NCBI GenBank assembly: GCA_001783255.1 | Contig: MFRB01000007.1 | Location: 1 to 14,602 of the forward strand | Reading direction: 5' to 3' | Length of the DNA stretch: 14,602 nucleotides | Source of the DNA: Candidatus Magasanikbacteria bacterium RIFOXYD12_FULL_33_17 | Lineage (GTDB): Bacteria; Patescibacteriota; Patescibacteriia; Magasanikbacterales; UBA922 | In this document: positions 6,809 through 13,344 of the stretch, piece by piece | Numbering within the stretch: the stretch's first letter is position 1 | Layout: each line of letters starts with the position of its first letter | Translations under genes and position numbers: made by a program | Notes under the pieces: model-generated | What the model saw: only the letters and a program-made list of their open reading frames with translations | The model's database searches: none | What the model was told of the DNA's origin: nothing

Positions 6809-7288
6809 ATGAAAGTACAAACAAAAGCACAATTAAATTTCTTAAGAATGACACCTCAAAAAGTAAGATTGGTGGCTGGTTTAGTTCGTGGTTTGGAAGT
6901 TAGTAGAGCTTTGGAACAATTGCAATTTAGCAGTAAGCAAGCCGCTTTACCTGTAAAGAAATTGATTGAATCAGCTATTGCTAATGCTAAACATAATCAC
7001 AATATTAAAGAAGAAACTTTGAAAATAGAAACTATTTTTGTTAATGAAGGTAGTGTTTTGAAACGTTGGATGCCAAGAGCTATGGGTAGAGCTACTCCTT
7101 TACGTAAAAAGAGTTCTCATATTACTGTAATTTTGTCTGGTGAAGCTGAAGAAATCAAGAAAACTACTAAAAAAACTGAAACTAAAGCTGAAGCTAAAAA
7201 AGAAGAAGTAAAAACTGAAGAAAAAGTAGCAAAGAAGACTAAAGAAGTAAAGACTACAAAAAAAGTTACTAAAAAAGCTAAAAAATAA
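6809..7288 (+). CDS. rplV: Large-subunit ribosomal protein L22 (uL22) with Lys/Glu-rich tail
   Basis: L22 binds all domains of 23S rRNA, and its beta-hairpin lines the exit tunnel, where macrolide resistance mutations arise. The core covers residues 1-111: LRMTPQKVRLVAGLVRG (12-28), the ALPVKKLIESAIANAKHNH helix and the tunnel hairpin with RWMPRAMGRATPLRKKSSH (86-104). Residues 112-159 form an extension of almost only Lys, Glu, Thr, Ala and Val, which lengthens the protein from about 110 to 159 residues. The tail is probably disordered and surface-exposed. It lies 27 bases after rpsS and 21 before rpsC. Confidence 0.96.
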   Translation: MKVQTKAQLNFLRMTPQKVRLVAGLVRGLEVSRALEQLQFSSKQAALPVKKLIESAIANAKHNHNIKEETLKIETIFVNEGSVLKRWMPRAMGRATPLRKKSSHITVILSGEAEEIKKTTKKTETKAEAKKEEVKTEEKVAKKTKEVKTTKKVTKKAKK

Positions 7289-7309
7289 TTAGAAATTAAA
7301 TCATTAATT

Positions 7310-7999
7310 ATGGGTCACAAAGTACATCCACAAATTCATAGAACTGGTATCTTATTTCCTTGGAGTTCTCGTTGGGTAGCTAAAAGAGGTTACTCAGAGT
7401 ACTTAAAGATTGATATTGAAATCAGAGAATATCTAGATAAGAAATTCAAAGAAGCTCAGCTGGATTCTGTTTTTGTTGAACGTGGTCCAAAAAACATGAC
7501 TATCACTATTTTTGCTGCTAAACCAGGTGTTATTATTGGTCGTGGCGGTCAAGGTTTAGATGATTTAAGAAAAGATATTGAAAGAAAATTTTTGAAACTT
7601 GCTGTTAAAGTAAAATTGAATATTCAAGAAGTGCGTCAACCATCTTTGTCAGCTCATGTAGTTGCTAAAACTGTTGTTAAAGATATTGAAAATCGTGTAG
7701 CTTTTAGACGTATCATGAAACAAACAATTGAAAGAGTTATGAATGCTGGTGCTCAAGGTATCAAAATTACTTTGGCAGGACGTCTAAATGGTGTAGAAAT
7801 TGCTCGCCGTGAAACTCTTTCACAAGGTAAAATCCCACTTATCACTCTTAGAAGTAATGTTGAGTATGCTGGTGATACAGCACATACTATGTATGGTGCA
7901 ATTGGTATCAAAGTTTGGATTTATAAAGGTGAATCTTTTGAGATGATTGATAAGTTAGCTGATAAAAAAGAAGATATTAAAAGAAAACCTAAGAAATAA
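7310..7999 (+). CDS. rpsC: Small-subunit ribosomal protein S3 (uS3)
   Basis: S3 lies at the mRNA entry tunnel of the 30S subunit and contributes to helicase activity and initiation. It begins GHKVHPQIHRTGI, has a KH domain with the loop PGVIIGRGG (GRGG at 77-80), and a C-terminal domain with IKITLAGRLNGVEIARRE (151-168) and RSNVEYAGDTAHTMYGAIGIKVW (181-203; quoted pieces are adjacent). At 229 residues the length is normal, with a basic C-terminus. Because recognition of starts here seems not to use Shine-Dalgarno pairing, proteins of the mRNA entry path such as S3 are of interest, though its sequence looks ordinary. Confidence 0.98.
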   Translation: MGHKVHPQIHRTGILFPWSSRWVAKRGYSEYLKIDIEIREYLDKKFKEAQLDSVFVERGPKNMTITIFAAKPGVIIGRGGQGLDDLRKDIERKFLKLAVKVKLNIQEVRQPSLSAHVVAKTVVKDIENRVAFRRIMKQTIERVMNAGAQGIKITLAGRLNGVEIARRETLSQGKIPLITLRSNVEYAGDTAHTMYGAIGIKVWIYKGESFEMIDKLADKKEDIKRKPKK

Positions 8000-8001
8000 A
8001 T

Positions 8002-8415
8002 ATGTTGTTACCAAAAAAAGTAAAACACAGAAAATGGCATAAGCCAAGACGTCGTAACAAAGGTGTCGCTACAAGAACTAACACTGTTGCTTTTGGTAGT
8101 TTTGGTCTAAAATCAACTACACATGGTTGGGTAACTAGTAGACAAATTGAAGCTAGTCGTCGTGTTTTGACTCGTTTCGTACGTCGTGGTGGTAAGATTT
8201 GGATTCGTATTTTTCCTGATAGACCTATGACAAAAAAAGGTAGTGAAATGCCGATGGGTAAAGGTAAAGGTACTCCGGATCATTATGTTGCTACTGTAAA
8301 ACCGGGAACTGTATTATTTGAAATGTCAGGTATTACAGAAGAACAAGCTCGTGAAGCTATGATCAGTGCAACTCATAAATTGCCTATCAAAGGTGTATTC
8401 GTTAATAAACAATAA
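8002..8415 (+). CDS. rplP: Large-subunit ribosomal protein L16 (uL16)
   Basis: L16 binds near the A site and helps align tRNA in the peptidyl-transferase centre. Landmarks are LLPKKVKHRKWHK (2-14), the GLKSTTHGWVTSRQIEASRR segment (35-54), the RGGKIWIRIFPDRPMTKK strand (62-79) and MGKGKG (85-90), followed by KPGTVLFEM and the C-terminal AREAMISATHKLPIK helix. The length of 137 is standard. The gap to rpsC is only 2 bases, the shortest in the cluster, so the AT-rich start context lies inside the rpsC 3' end and stop codon. Confidence 0.98.
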   Translation: MLLPKKVKHRKWHKPRRRNKGVATRTNTVAFGSFGLKSTTHGWVTSRQIEASRRVLTRFVRRGGKIWIRIFPDRPMTKKGSEMPMGKGKGTPDHYVATVKPGTVLFEMSGITEEQAREAMISATHKLPIKGVFVNKQ

Positions 8416-8437
8416 ATCAAATTTCAATTACGAAAAT

Positions 8438-8638
8438 ATGGATTACAAAGAATTGAAAAATAAAAGTTTGGGAGCCTTAGAAGAACTATTGGCTGAAAAA
8501 AGAGACTTACTTAGAAGTCTAACTTTTAAAGCAAGTGAAAATCAGCTTAAAAAGGTAAACACAATTCGTATTGAAAAAAGAAATATTGCTCGTATTATGA
8601 CAGCTGTCACACTTTTGAAAAATAATAAAACAGAATAA
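8438..8638 (+). CDS. rpmC: Large-subunit ribosomal protein L29 (uL29)
   Basis: L29 is a small two-helix protein at the tunnel exit next to L23, part of the docking surface for nascent-chain factors. The 66-residue product starts MDYKELKNKSLGALEELLAE and contains the typical RDLLRSLTFKAS turn and a second helix with RIEKRNIARIMT. A longer frame begins at 8366 inside rplP, but residues before the ATG at 8438 do not resemble L29. The ATG at 8438 has T at -1 and gives the normal length, so I chose it. Confidence 0.95.
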   Translation: MDYKELKNKSLGALEELLAEKRDLLRSLTFKASENQLKKVNTIRIEKRNIARIMTAVTLLKNNKTE

Positions 8639-8646
8639 TTAATATT

Positions 8647-8904
8647 ATGTCCGATACTAAAAAAGTACAACATAGAAAATTTGGTGGTGAAGTAGTTAGT
8701 GTTAAAGAAAACAAGACTATTCATGTTGTTGTCAAAACTACTAAAATGCACCCAAAATATCGTAAACAGTATGAAGTTAGTAAAAAGTATGCTGTTCATG
8801 ATGAGAATTCAACTGCTAAACTTGGGGATTCTGTAACCTTTGTTGAGTGTCGTCCTATTAGTAAAACAAAAAAATGGACATTGGTTAATGTTGTTACAAA
8901 ATAG
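8647..8904 (+). CDS. rpsQ: Small-subunit ribosomal protein S17 (uS17)
   Basis: S17 is an OB-fold protein that binds 16S rRNA early in 30S assembly. The pattern GGEVVSVKENKTIHVVVKT (13-31), then MHPKYRKQYEVSKKYAVHDEN (34-54, quoted piece is the variable loop) and the GDSVTFVECRPISKTKKW segment (60-77) is typical. At 85 residues the length is normal. The stop is TAG. It lies 8 bases after rpmC and 24 before rplN, where the S10-type and spc-type gene groups meet with no visible promoter or terminator between them. Confidence 0.97.
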   Translation: MSDTKKVQHRKFGGEVVSVKENKTIHVVVKTTKMHPKYRKQYEVSKKYAVHDENSTAKLGDSVTFVECRPISKTKKWTLVNVVTK

Positions 8905-8928
8905 TAGTTTAAATAAAATAATAATTAT

Positions 8929-9300
8929 ATGATTCAACACAGAAGCATGTTACAAGTAGCGGATAATAGCGGAGCTAAAAAGCTCATGTGTATTCGTGTA
9001 CTTGGTGGCTACAAAAAAAGATATGCACGTATTGGTGACATAATTACTTGTTCTGTAAAAGAATCAATTCCTCGTGCTCAAGTTAAAAAAGGTGAAGTAG
9101 TACATGCTGTAATTGTTAGACAAAGAAAAGAAATGCGCAGAACTGATGGTACTTATATTCGTTTTGATGAAAATGCTGCTGTTGTTATTGATAAAAAGAA
9201 TTTAGAACCAAAAGGAACTCGTATTTTTGGACCAGTTGCTCGTGAACTTAGAAATAAAGGTTATAAAAAAATTGTTTCTTTGGCTCCAGAGGTATTATAA
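8929..9300 (+). CDS. rplN: Large-subunit ribosomal protein L14 (uL14)
   Basis: L14 is a highly conserved five-stranded barrel protein that forms an intersubunit bridge and binds the silencing factor RsfS in many bacteria. The N-terminus reads MIQHRSMLQVADNSGAKKL, followed by CIRVLGG (21-27), GDIITCSVKE (36-45), KKGEVVHAVIVR (53-64) and the C-terminal GTRIFGPVARELR (96-108). The length of 123 is standard. It is the first gene of the spc-type group and follows rpsQ by 24 bases of almost pure A and T. Confidence 0.98.
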   Translation: MIQHRSMLQVADNSGAKKLMCIRVLGGYKKRYARIGDIITCSVKESIPRAQVKKGEVVHAVIVRQRKEMRRTDGTYIRFDENAAVVIDKKNLEPKGTRIFGPVARELRNKGYKKIVSLAPEVL

Positions 9301-9327
9301 AATAGAGAACTATCAATTAATAAAAAT

Positions 9328-9648
9328 ATGAAAATAAAAACAGGCGACAAAGTAAAGATATTGAGTGGTAAAGACCGTGCTAAAACCGGTAAAGTTCTTC
9401 AGGTACTAAAAAATAAATTGACTAATAAAGTTTTTGTAGTAGTAGAAGGTGCTAATTTACTAAAGAAACATTTACGCGCTGGTCGCAAAGGTGAAAAAGG
9501 TCAGATTATTGAACTGCCAGCACCACTTGATATTAGTAATGTTATGCTTATTGATAGTAGTAGTAAAAAACCAACTCGTGTTGGTTACAAAATTGAAGGT
9601 GGAGAAAAGAAAAGAATTTCTAAAGTTAGTGGAGAGTTTGTCGATTAA
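9328..9648 (+). CDS. rplX: Large-subunit ribosomal protein L24 (uL24)
   Basis: L24 is an assembly initiator of the 50S subunit and sits near the tunnel exit. The KOW motif is clear at about residues 4-31 (KTGDKVKILSGKDRAKTGKV). The middle has the typical VEGANLLKKHLRAGRKGEKGQ stretch (residues 39-59) and APLDISNVMLID (65-76). At 106 residues it is of normal length. It lies between rplN and rplE as in the standard spc operon. Confidence 0.96.
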   Translation: MKIKTGDKVKILSGKDRAKTGKVLQVLKNKLTNKVFVVVEGANLLKKHLRAGRKGEKGQIIELPAPLDISNVMLIDSSSKKPTRVGYKIEGGEKKRISKVSGEFVD

Positions 9649-9664
9649 TAATTTCTAAAAAATT

Positions 9665-10210
9665 ATGAAACCAGAATTGTACAAAATTTATAAAGAAAAA
9701 GTCGTACCAGCTTTGAAAACTGAGTTGGCTTTGGACAACATTATGAGAGTGCCTAAAATTGAAAAGGTAGTTATTAATGTTGGTTATGGTCGCAATACAA
9801 AAGATAAAGCTTTCATTGAAAGAGTTGAAAGAACTTTGACTTTAATTTCAGGACAAAGACCTATTCATAACAAAGCTAAAAAATCAATTTCAAATTTCAA
9901 AATCAGAGAAGGTATGGAAATTGGTGTTTCTGTTACTTTGCGTGGTGCTAAAATGTATGAATTTTTGTACAAGCTTATAAATTTGACTTTCCCTCGTGTA
10001 CGTGATTTTAGAGGTATTGATTTAAAAAGTTTTGATGGAAAAGGAAATTATACTATTGGTTTCAAAGAGCAATTAGCTTTCCCAGAAATTTCTGGTGAAT
10101 CCGCTGATAATACTCATGGTTTACAATTGATTATTAACACTACTGCAGGAAATGATAAAGCAGGATATGCCTTACTTAGTCAAATTGGTTTTCCTTTTAG
10201 AAAGAAATAA
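9665..10210 (+). CDS. rplE: Large-subunit ribosomal protein L5 (uL5)
   Basis: L5 binds 5S rRNA, contacts P-site tRNA and takes part in the central bridge to the 30S head. Features are VPKIEKVVINVGYG (29-42), GQRP (63-66), the KAKKSISNFKIREGMEIG segment (70-87), FPRVRDFRG (109-117), GNYTIGFKEQLAFPEI (127-142) and a C-terminal GFPFRK. At 181 residues it is standard. It follows rplX by 16 bases. Confidence 0.98.
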   Translation: MKPELYKIYKEKVVPALKTELALDNIMRVPKIEKVVINVGYGRNTKDKAFIERVERTLTLISGQRPIHNKAKKSISNFKIREGMEIGVSVTLRGAKMYEFLYKLINLTFPRVRDFRGIDLKSFDGKGNYTIGFKEQLAFPEISGESADNTHGLQLIINTTAGNDKAGYALLSQIGFPFRKK

Positions 10211-10222
10211 TAAATAATAATT

Positions 10223-10411
10223 ATGGCAACTCAAGCACAAAAAGCAAAAACATTTGTACATAAACCAAAATATTCTACACGTACTGTTAATAGATGTTGG
10301 AAATGTGGCCGTAAACATGGCTATATGCGTAAATTTGGTTTGTGCCGTATTTGTTTTAGAGAACTTGCAAATAAAGGTATGATCCCTGGTGTTAAAAAAT
10401 CAAGTTGGTAA
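10223..10411 (+). CDS. rpsN: Small-subunit ribosomal protein S14, zinc type (uS14)
   Basis: S14 is a late-assembling protein of the 30S head. This is the short form: 62 residues with four cysteines, Cys25, Cys28, Cys41 and Cys44, in a CxxC-x12-CxxC zinc-binding pattern (CWKCGRKHGYMRKFGLC, then RIC). The N-terminal extension and the rest of the long, zinc-free form are absent. It lies 12 bases after rplE and 54 before rpsH. The 54-base gap after it is nearly all A and T, and I see no structured element in it. Confidence 0.97.
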   Translation: MATQAQKAKTFVHKPKYSTRTVNRCWKCGRKHGYMRKFGLCRICFRELANKGMIPGVKKSSW

Positions 10412-10465
10412 TTTTTTCAATAAATAATTTAATAACAAACATAATAATAAATAATTATATATACT

Positions 10466-10855
10466 ATGATGACCGATCCAATCGCAGACATGCTAACGAG
10501 AATTAGAAATGCTCAATTAGCTAAAAAGTCCACTTTGGAGTTACCTTTCGCTAAGGTAAAGTTTATGATCGGAAAAATTCTGTCAGCGCATGGTTATGTA
10601 GGCGAAGTTACTAAAGTAGAAGGACCAAAACCAACACTTAGTATTAAATTAAAATATAATGGTAAAGCTCCAGCTATTACTTCTATCAAACGTGAAAGTA
10701 AACCTGGCCATAGAGTATATCGTGGAGTAGAAGAGTTACCAAATATTTTAAATGGATTTGGTATTGCTATTATTTCAACTTCCCAAGGTATGATGACTGT
10801 TAAAGAAGCTAAAGAAAAAGGTATTGGTGGAGAAATAGTTTGTTCTGTTTATTAA
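10466..10855 (+). CDS. rpsH: Small-subunit ribosomal protein S8 (uS8)
   Basis: S8 binds the central domain of 16S rRNA early in assembly and, in Escherichia coli, represses the spc operon by binding its mRNA near rplE. It opens MMTDPIADMLTRIRNA and has the C-terminal signature STSQGMMTVKEAKEKGIGGE (104-123). The length is 129. Two ATG codons lie side by side at 10466 and 10469. The first is preceded by T and the second by G. Since all other genes here have T at -1, I chose the first. I did not find an evident S8-binding helix in the intergenic sequence. Confidence 0.97.
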   Translation: MMTDPIADMLTRIRNAQLAKKSTLELPFAKVKFMIGKILSAHGYVGEVTKVEGPKPTLSIKLKYNGKAPAITSIKRESKPGHRVYRGVEELPNILNGFGIAIISTSQGMMTVKEAKEKGIGGEIVCSVY

Positions 10856-10894
10856 TAAATGTTTAAAAAAAGATTATCAATGTAATTTAATGCT

Positions 10895-11440
10895 ATGTCA
10901 CGTATCGGAAAACAAATAATTAGTATTCCTGCCGGCGTTACTGTCAATATGACTGATGCTAGTATTGAGGTAAAAGGACCAAAAGGAACACTAGTAAGAC
11001 AATTGAACGATAAAGTAAAAATAAAAATGGCTGACAATACTTTGACAGTTGACGTTGAAAATAAAGAAGATAAAAAAGAAAGATCTCTTTGGGGTACTTT
11101 TGGTGCACATTTGAACAATATGATCTTGGGTGTAACAGAAGGTTTCAAAAAAGAACTAGAAATCAATGGTGTTGGTTACAAAGTTGCAATGCAAGGTAAA
11201 GACCTAAAATTAGAAGTTGGTTTTTCTCATCCTGTAATTTTCAAAATACCAGATTCTGTTGTTGCTAAAGTTGAAAAAAATGTAATTACTTTAGAATCTT
11301 ACGACAAAGAAATGTTGGGTAGTATTGCTGCTGAAATCAGATCTGTTAGAAAACCTGAACCTTACAAAGGTAAAGGTATTAAATATATGGAAGAAATCAT
11401 CAGACGTAAAGCTGGTAAGACTGCAGCCAAAGGTGAATAA
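10895..11440 (+). CDS. rplF: Large-subunit ribosomal protein L6 (uL6)
   Basis: L6 lies near the factor-binding site of the 50S subunit and binds 23S rRNA through its C-terminal domain. It has the usual duplicated fold: SRIGKQIISIPAGVTV at the start, KGPKGTL (27-33), then the second repeat with GVGYKVAMQGKDLKLEVGFSHPV (92-114, adjacent segments) and the signature RKPEPYKGKGIKYMEE (152-167). The length is 181. It is followed by a 101-base gap with an unusual repeat element before rplR, so the expression ratio of L6 to L18 may depend on that element. Confidence 0.98.
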   Translation: MSRIGKQIISIPAGVTVNMTDASIEVKGPKGTLVRQLNDKVKIKMADNTLTVDVENKEDKKERSLWGTFGAHLNNMILGVTEGFKKELEINGVGYKVAMQGKDLKLEVGFSHPVIFKIPDSVVAKVEKNVITLESYDKEMLGSIAAEIRSVRKPEPYKGKGIKYMEEIIRRKAGKTAAKGE

Positions 11441-11448
11441 TAAAACAA

Positions 11449-11537
11449 GTTCATAGCCAATAGTTTATAGTTCATAAAATTACAAACCCTTGAACTCTAA
11501 ACTATTGGCTAAGAACTATTGGCTAAGAACTATTAAA
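11449..11537. repeat. Inverted blocks of degenerate heptanucleotide repeats
   Basis: The rplF-rplR gap is built of 7-bp units of the form TANNRRC. On the minus strand, 11476 to 11449 holds four contiguous units: TATGAAC, TATAAAC, TATTGGC, TATGAAC. On the plus strand, 11489-11537 holds CTTGAAC, TCTAAAC, TATTGGC, TAAGAAC, TATTGGC, TAAGAAC and TATTAAA. The two blocks face each other, so 11455-11474 and 11491-11510 pair at 19 of 20 positions around a 16-base loop. The 14-bp dimer AACTATTGGCTAAG is directly repeated two and a half times (11500-11534). There is no T-tract after the stem. Heptanucleotide tandem repeats (STRR) are known from filamentous cyanobacteria; a relation is not implied. Confidence 0.8.
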
Positions 11538-11541
11538 AAAT

Positions 11542-11913
11542 ATGAAAAATATAACATCACAACAAAGAAGATTACGTCGTCGTATGAGAAGTCGTTCTCG
11601 TATGAATGGTAGTGCTACAACTCCTCGTATTAGTGTTTTTCGTAGTTTACGTGGTATGTATGCTCAATTGATTGATGACGAAAATTCAAAAATCTTGACT
11701 AGTGTTAATTCTAAAACAGATTTTGATAAAGCTGAAGATGTTGGAGAAAGAAAAGGAAAAGTTGCAGTAGCTTTTGTTTTAGGTAAAAAGTTAGCATTAA
11801 AAGCTAAAGAATTAAATATTACTTCTGCTGTTTTTGATAGAAGTGGTTATCTCTACCATGGTAGAGTGCAAGCTGTAGCTGAAGGTGCTAGAGAAAACGG
11901 TTTACAGTTTTAA
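11542..11913 (+). CDS. rplR: Large-subunit ribosomal protein L18 (uL18)
   Basis: L18 binds 5S rRNA and carries it into the central protuberance with L5. The N-terminus is very basic (QQRRLRRRMRSRSRM, 7-21), as expected for the disordered RNA-binding arm. The fold follows with PRISVFRSLRGMYAQLIDD (28-46), and the C-terminal signature FDRSGYLYHGRVQAVAEGAR (98-117) is complete. The length is 123. The start at 11542 lies 32 bases after the long inverted-repeat stem just upstream, so a folded repeat would stand close to the initiation site. Confidence 0.97.
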   Translation: MKNITSQQRRLRRRMRSRSRMNGSATTPRISVFRSLRGMYAQLIDDENSKILTSVNSKTDFDKAEDVGERKGKVAVAFVLGKKLALKAKELNITSAVFDRSGYLYHGRVQAVAEGARENGLQF

Positions 11914-11938
11914 TTTTGCTAAAAAATAATTATTGAAT

Positions 11939-12604
11939 ATGTCAAAACCTCAAGGTAACAACAATAAAAGACAAAAACCTAGAAAAGAAAAACCAGAATT
12001 CGATCAAGCAATCGTTGATTTGGCACGTGTTACTCGTGTTACAAAAGGTGGAAAACATCTTAGTTTTCGTGCCTTAGTTTTGATTGGTGACAGAAAAGGT
12101 AGAGTAGGCTATGGTGTTGAAAAAGGTTCTGACGTTCAGATTGCAGTGGATAAAGCTGTTAGACAAGCACACAAAAATATAATTTTTGTTCCTTTTGACA
12201 AAAAAACTATTCCTCATCGTGTAGAAGCAAAATTCAAAGCTGGTAAAGTAATGATTAAACCAGCCCCTCAAGGTTCTGGTATTATTGCTGGTAGTTCTAT
12301 TCGTACTGTACTTGAGCTTGCTGGTGTTCCAAATGCTTCTGCTAAGATGCTTGGTAAATCTGGTAATAAAATGTCTAATGTAAAGGCGACTTTTAAAGCT
12401 TTGACATTATTTAAACCTGAAGCTATTGAAAAAGCTAGAAAATCTAGAGAAAGAGTAGAAAAAAATAAAGTTCAAAAAGTAGAAATCAAATCTTTTGATA
12501 AAAAAGTTGAACCAACTGTAGCAAAAGCTCCTGTTGATAAGAAAAAAGAAGACGTAAAGAAAGCTCCTGTTAAAAAAATAGATGATAAAAAAGTAAGTAA
12601 ATAA
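11939..12604 (+). CDS. rpsE: Small-subunit ribosomal protein S5 (uS5) with Lys-rich tail
   Basis: S5 lies at the mRNA entry channel of the 30S subunit and affects accuracy. The double-stranded-RNA-binding-like N-terminal domain spans about 21-85 (VTRVTKGGKHLSFRALVLIG at 31-50), followed by the C-terminal domain with GSGIIAGSSIRTVLELAGV (112-130) and KMSNVKATFKAL (144-155). The core ends near residue 160; residues 161-221 are a Lys/Glu/Val-rich extension that raises the length from about 165 to 221. A TTG at 11933 would add two residues, but the ATG at 11939 has T at -1 and is the better start. It is followed by rplO directly, without rpmD. Confidence 0.96.
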   Translation: MSKPQGNNNKRQKPRKEKPEFDQAIVDLARVTRVTKGGKHLSFRALVLIGDRKGRVGYGVEKGSDVQIAVDKAVRQAHKNIIFVPFDKKTIPHRVEAKFKAGKVMIKPAPQGSGIIAGSSIRTVLELAGVPNASAKMLGKSGNKMSNVKATFKALTLFKPEAIEKARKSRERVEKNKVQKVEIKSFDKKVEPTVAKAPVDKKKEDVKKAPVKKIDDKKVSK

Positions 12605-12668
12605 TTTATTATTTAATGCGGGAAAGATTTAAGAAAGATTCCTCGCTACGCTCAGAATAATTAAACAT
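12605..12668 (+). repeat. Empty rpmD position with a repeat-like fragment
   Basis: Between rpsE and rplO, where most bacteria encode L30, there are only 64 bases. They contain AAGATTCCTCGCTACGCTC (12635 onward) and CAGAAT. From memory, sequences close to this recur as dispersed intergenic repeats in several bacterial phyla, so it looks like a repeat fragment rather than an L30 remnant. A 14-codon frame (12616-12660, MRERFKKDSSLRSE) spans it, but it does not resemble L30 and its ATG is preceded by A, unlike the assigned genes. Confidence 0.5.
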
Positions 12669-13109
12669 ATGTCATTATCTCCATCTACAATCTCTTCAAA
12701 AAGAGTAAAGAAAAACACAAAAAGATTAGGACGCGGTAATGCCTCTGGAAAAGGTACTTATTCAGCACGTGGTATGAAAGGACAAAGAGCCCGTTCTGGT
12801 GGTAAAGGCGGTCTTTTACGTCATGCCTTCAAAGCTCAATTGCAAAAAGTTCCTAAGCTTCGTGGTTTTAAATCACCAGCTTTGAAACCAGAAACCGTTA
12901 CTTTGGCAATGCTTGAAAAATTTGCTGTAGAAGGAACAGAAGTAACACCTTATTTTTTGAAAGAACAAAAAGTTATTAGAAATTATAAGAATGGTGTAAA
13001 GGTTGTTGCTAGTGGAGAACTAAAGAAAAAATTAGTAATTAAAAATTGTTTAGCCACTAAAAAAGCGGTGGAAGCGATTGAAAAAGCCGGTGGCAAAATT
13101 ACTTTCTAA
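12669..13109 (+). CDS. rplO: Large-subunit ribosomal protein L15 (uL15)
   Basis: L15 is a late-assembling 50S protein with a long glycine-rich arm that penetrates the rRNA. The arm is plain at residues 17-50: TKRLGRGNASGKGTYSARG followed by MKGQRARSGGKGGLLRH. The globular part has PKLRGFKSP (57-65) and ends KAVEAIEKAGGKITF (132-146). The length of 146 is standard. The ATG at 12669 lies in the usual AT-rich context with T at -1. After its stop comes a 329-base gap full of repeats before secY, which is unusual because rplO and secY are normally adjacent. Confidence 0.97.
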   Translation: MSLSPSTISSKRVKKNTKRLGRGNASGKGTYSARGMKGQRARSGGKGGLLRHAFKAQLQKVPKLRGFKSPALKPETVTLAMLEKFAVEGTEVTPYFLKEQKVIRNYKNGVKVVASGELKKKLVIKNCLATKKAVEAIEKAGGKITF

Positions 13110-13121
13110 ATTCACCTCTTG

Positions 13122-13146
13122 ATATAAAGCTGAAAATGCTTTATAT
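13122..13146 (+). other. Perfect AT-rich hairpin after rplO
   Basis: ATATAAAGC (13122-13130) and GCTTTATAT (13138-13146) form a perfect 9-bp stem with a 7-base loop, 12 bases after the rplO stop. The sequence after it (TTATTTATAG) is T-rich but has no clean T-run. It could be a weak terminator or a 3'-end stabiliser. Confidence 0.45.
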
Positions 13147-13194
13147 TTATTTATAGATAGGAGAGACTGCTGTGAAATCGAAATAATCTTAATT

Positions 13195-13246
13195 TGTCAC
13201 GAACCTCCCCTAACCCCTCCTACGAGGAGGGGGAGTGACAGTTTTT
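13195..13246. repeat. GC-rich repeat, copy A, ending in a T-run
   Basis: TGTCAC (13195-13200) and GTGACA (13235-13240) bound a GC-rich core in which CCCCTCCT (13214-13221) and AGGAGGGG (13225-13232) form a perfect 8-bp stem around ACG. GTTTTT follows (13241-13246), so the plus strand resembles an intrinsic terminator. Its base content clashes with the surrounding genes. The motif ACCTCCCCTAACCCCTCC resembles dispersed repeats I know from Bacteroidetes and CPR genomes. A related copy lies in opposite orientation at 13344-13395. Confidence 0.6.
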
Positions 13247-13286
13247 CATCCCCTTGTTAGTAGAGGGACAAAAAATGTGGTTCGCC

Positions 13287-13344
13287 GATAAAATCATGCC
13301 GTTCAAAAGTACTAATAACAATACTTTATTTGAATGATTTTATC
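13287..13344. repeat. Long inverted repeat between the two GC-rich repeats
   Basis: GATAAAATCAT (13287-13297) and ATGATTTTATC (13334-13344) are perfect 11-bp inverted arms. Inside, after a small bulge, TCAAA faces TTTGA and AAGTA faces TACTT, so about 58 bases fold into one bulged hairpin. I see no gene in it. Its right arm ends where copy B starts, which suggests that the two belong to one composite element. Confidence 0.55.

Noticed and set aside
8366..8437. Longer frame for L29 starting inside rplP
   Set aside because: The extra 24 residues do not resemble L29 and overlap rplP; the ATG at 8438 gives the normal 66 residues and the expected N-terminus.
11449..11537. CRISPR array in the rplF-rplR gap
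   Set aside because: The repeats are 7-14 bp, contiguous and without spacers, and the blocks face each other.
11933..11938. TTG start for rpsE two codons upstream
   Set aside because: An ATG follows at 11939 with T at -1 like all other genes; the TTG adds nothing conserved.
12616..12660. 14-codon frame at the rpmD position as an L30 remnant
   Set aside because: It shows no similarity to L30, has A rather than T before its ATG, and overlaps a repeat-like sequence.
13159..13186. AGGAG followed by a GTG start in the rplO-secY gap
   Set aside because: The frame has only four codons before TAA, lies in repeat DNA, and no other gene here uses such a signal.
13265..13294. Promoter for secY (GGGACA, 18 bases, TAAAAT)
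   Set aside because: The -35 match is weak and the -10 lies in an arm of the inverted repeat; two terminator-like structures would stand between or near it and secY.
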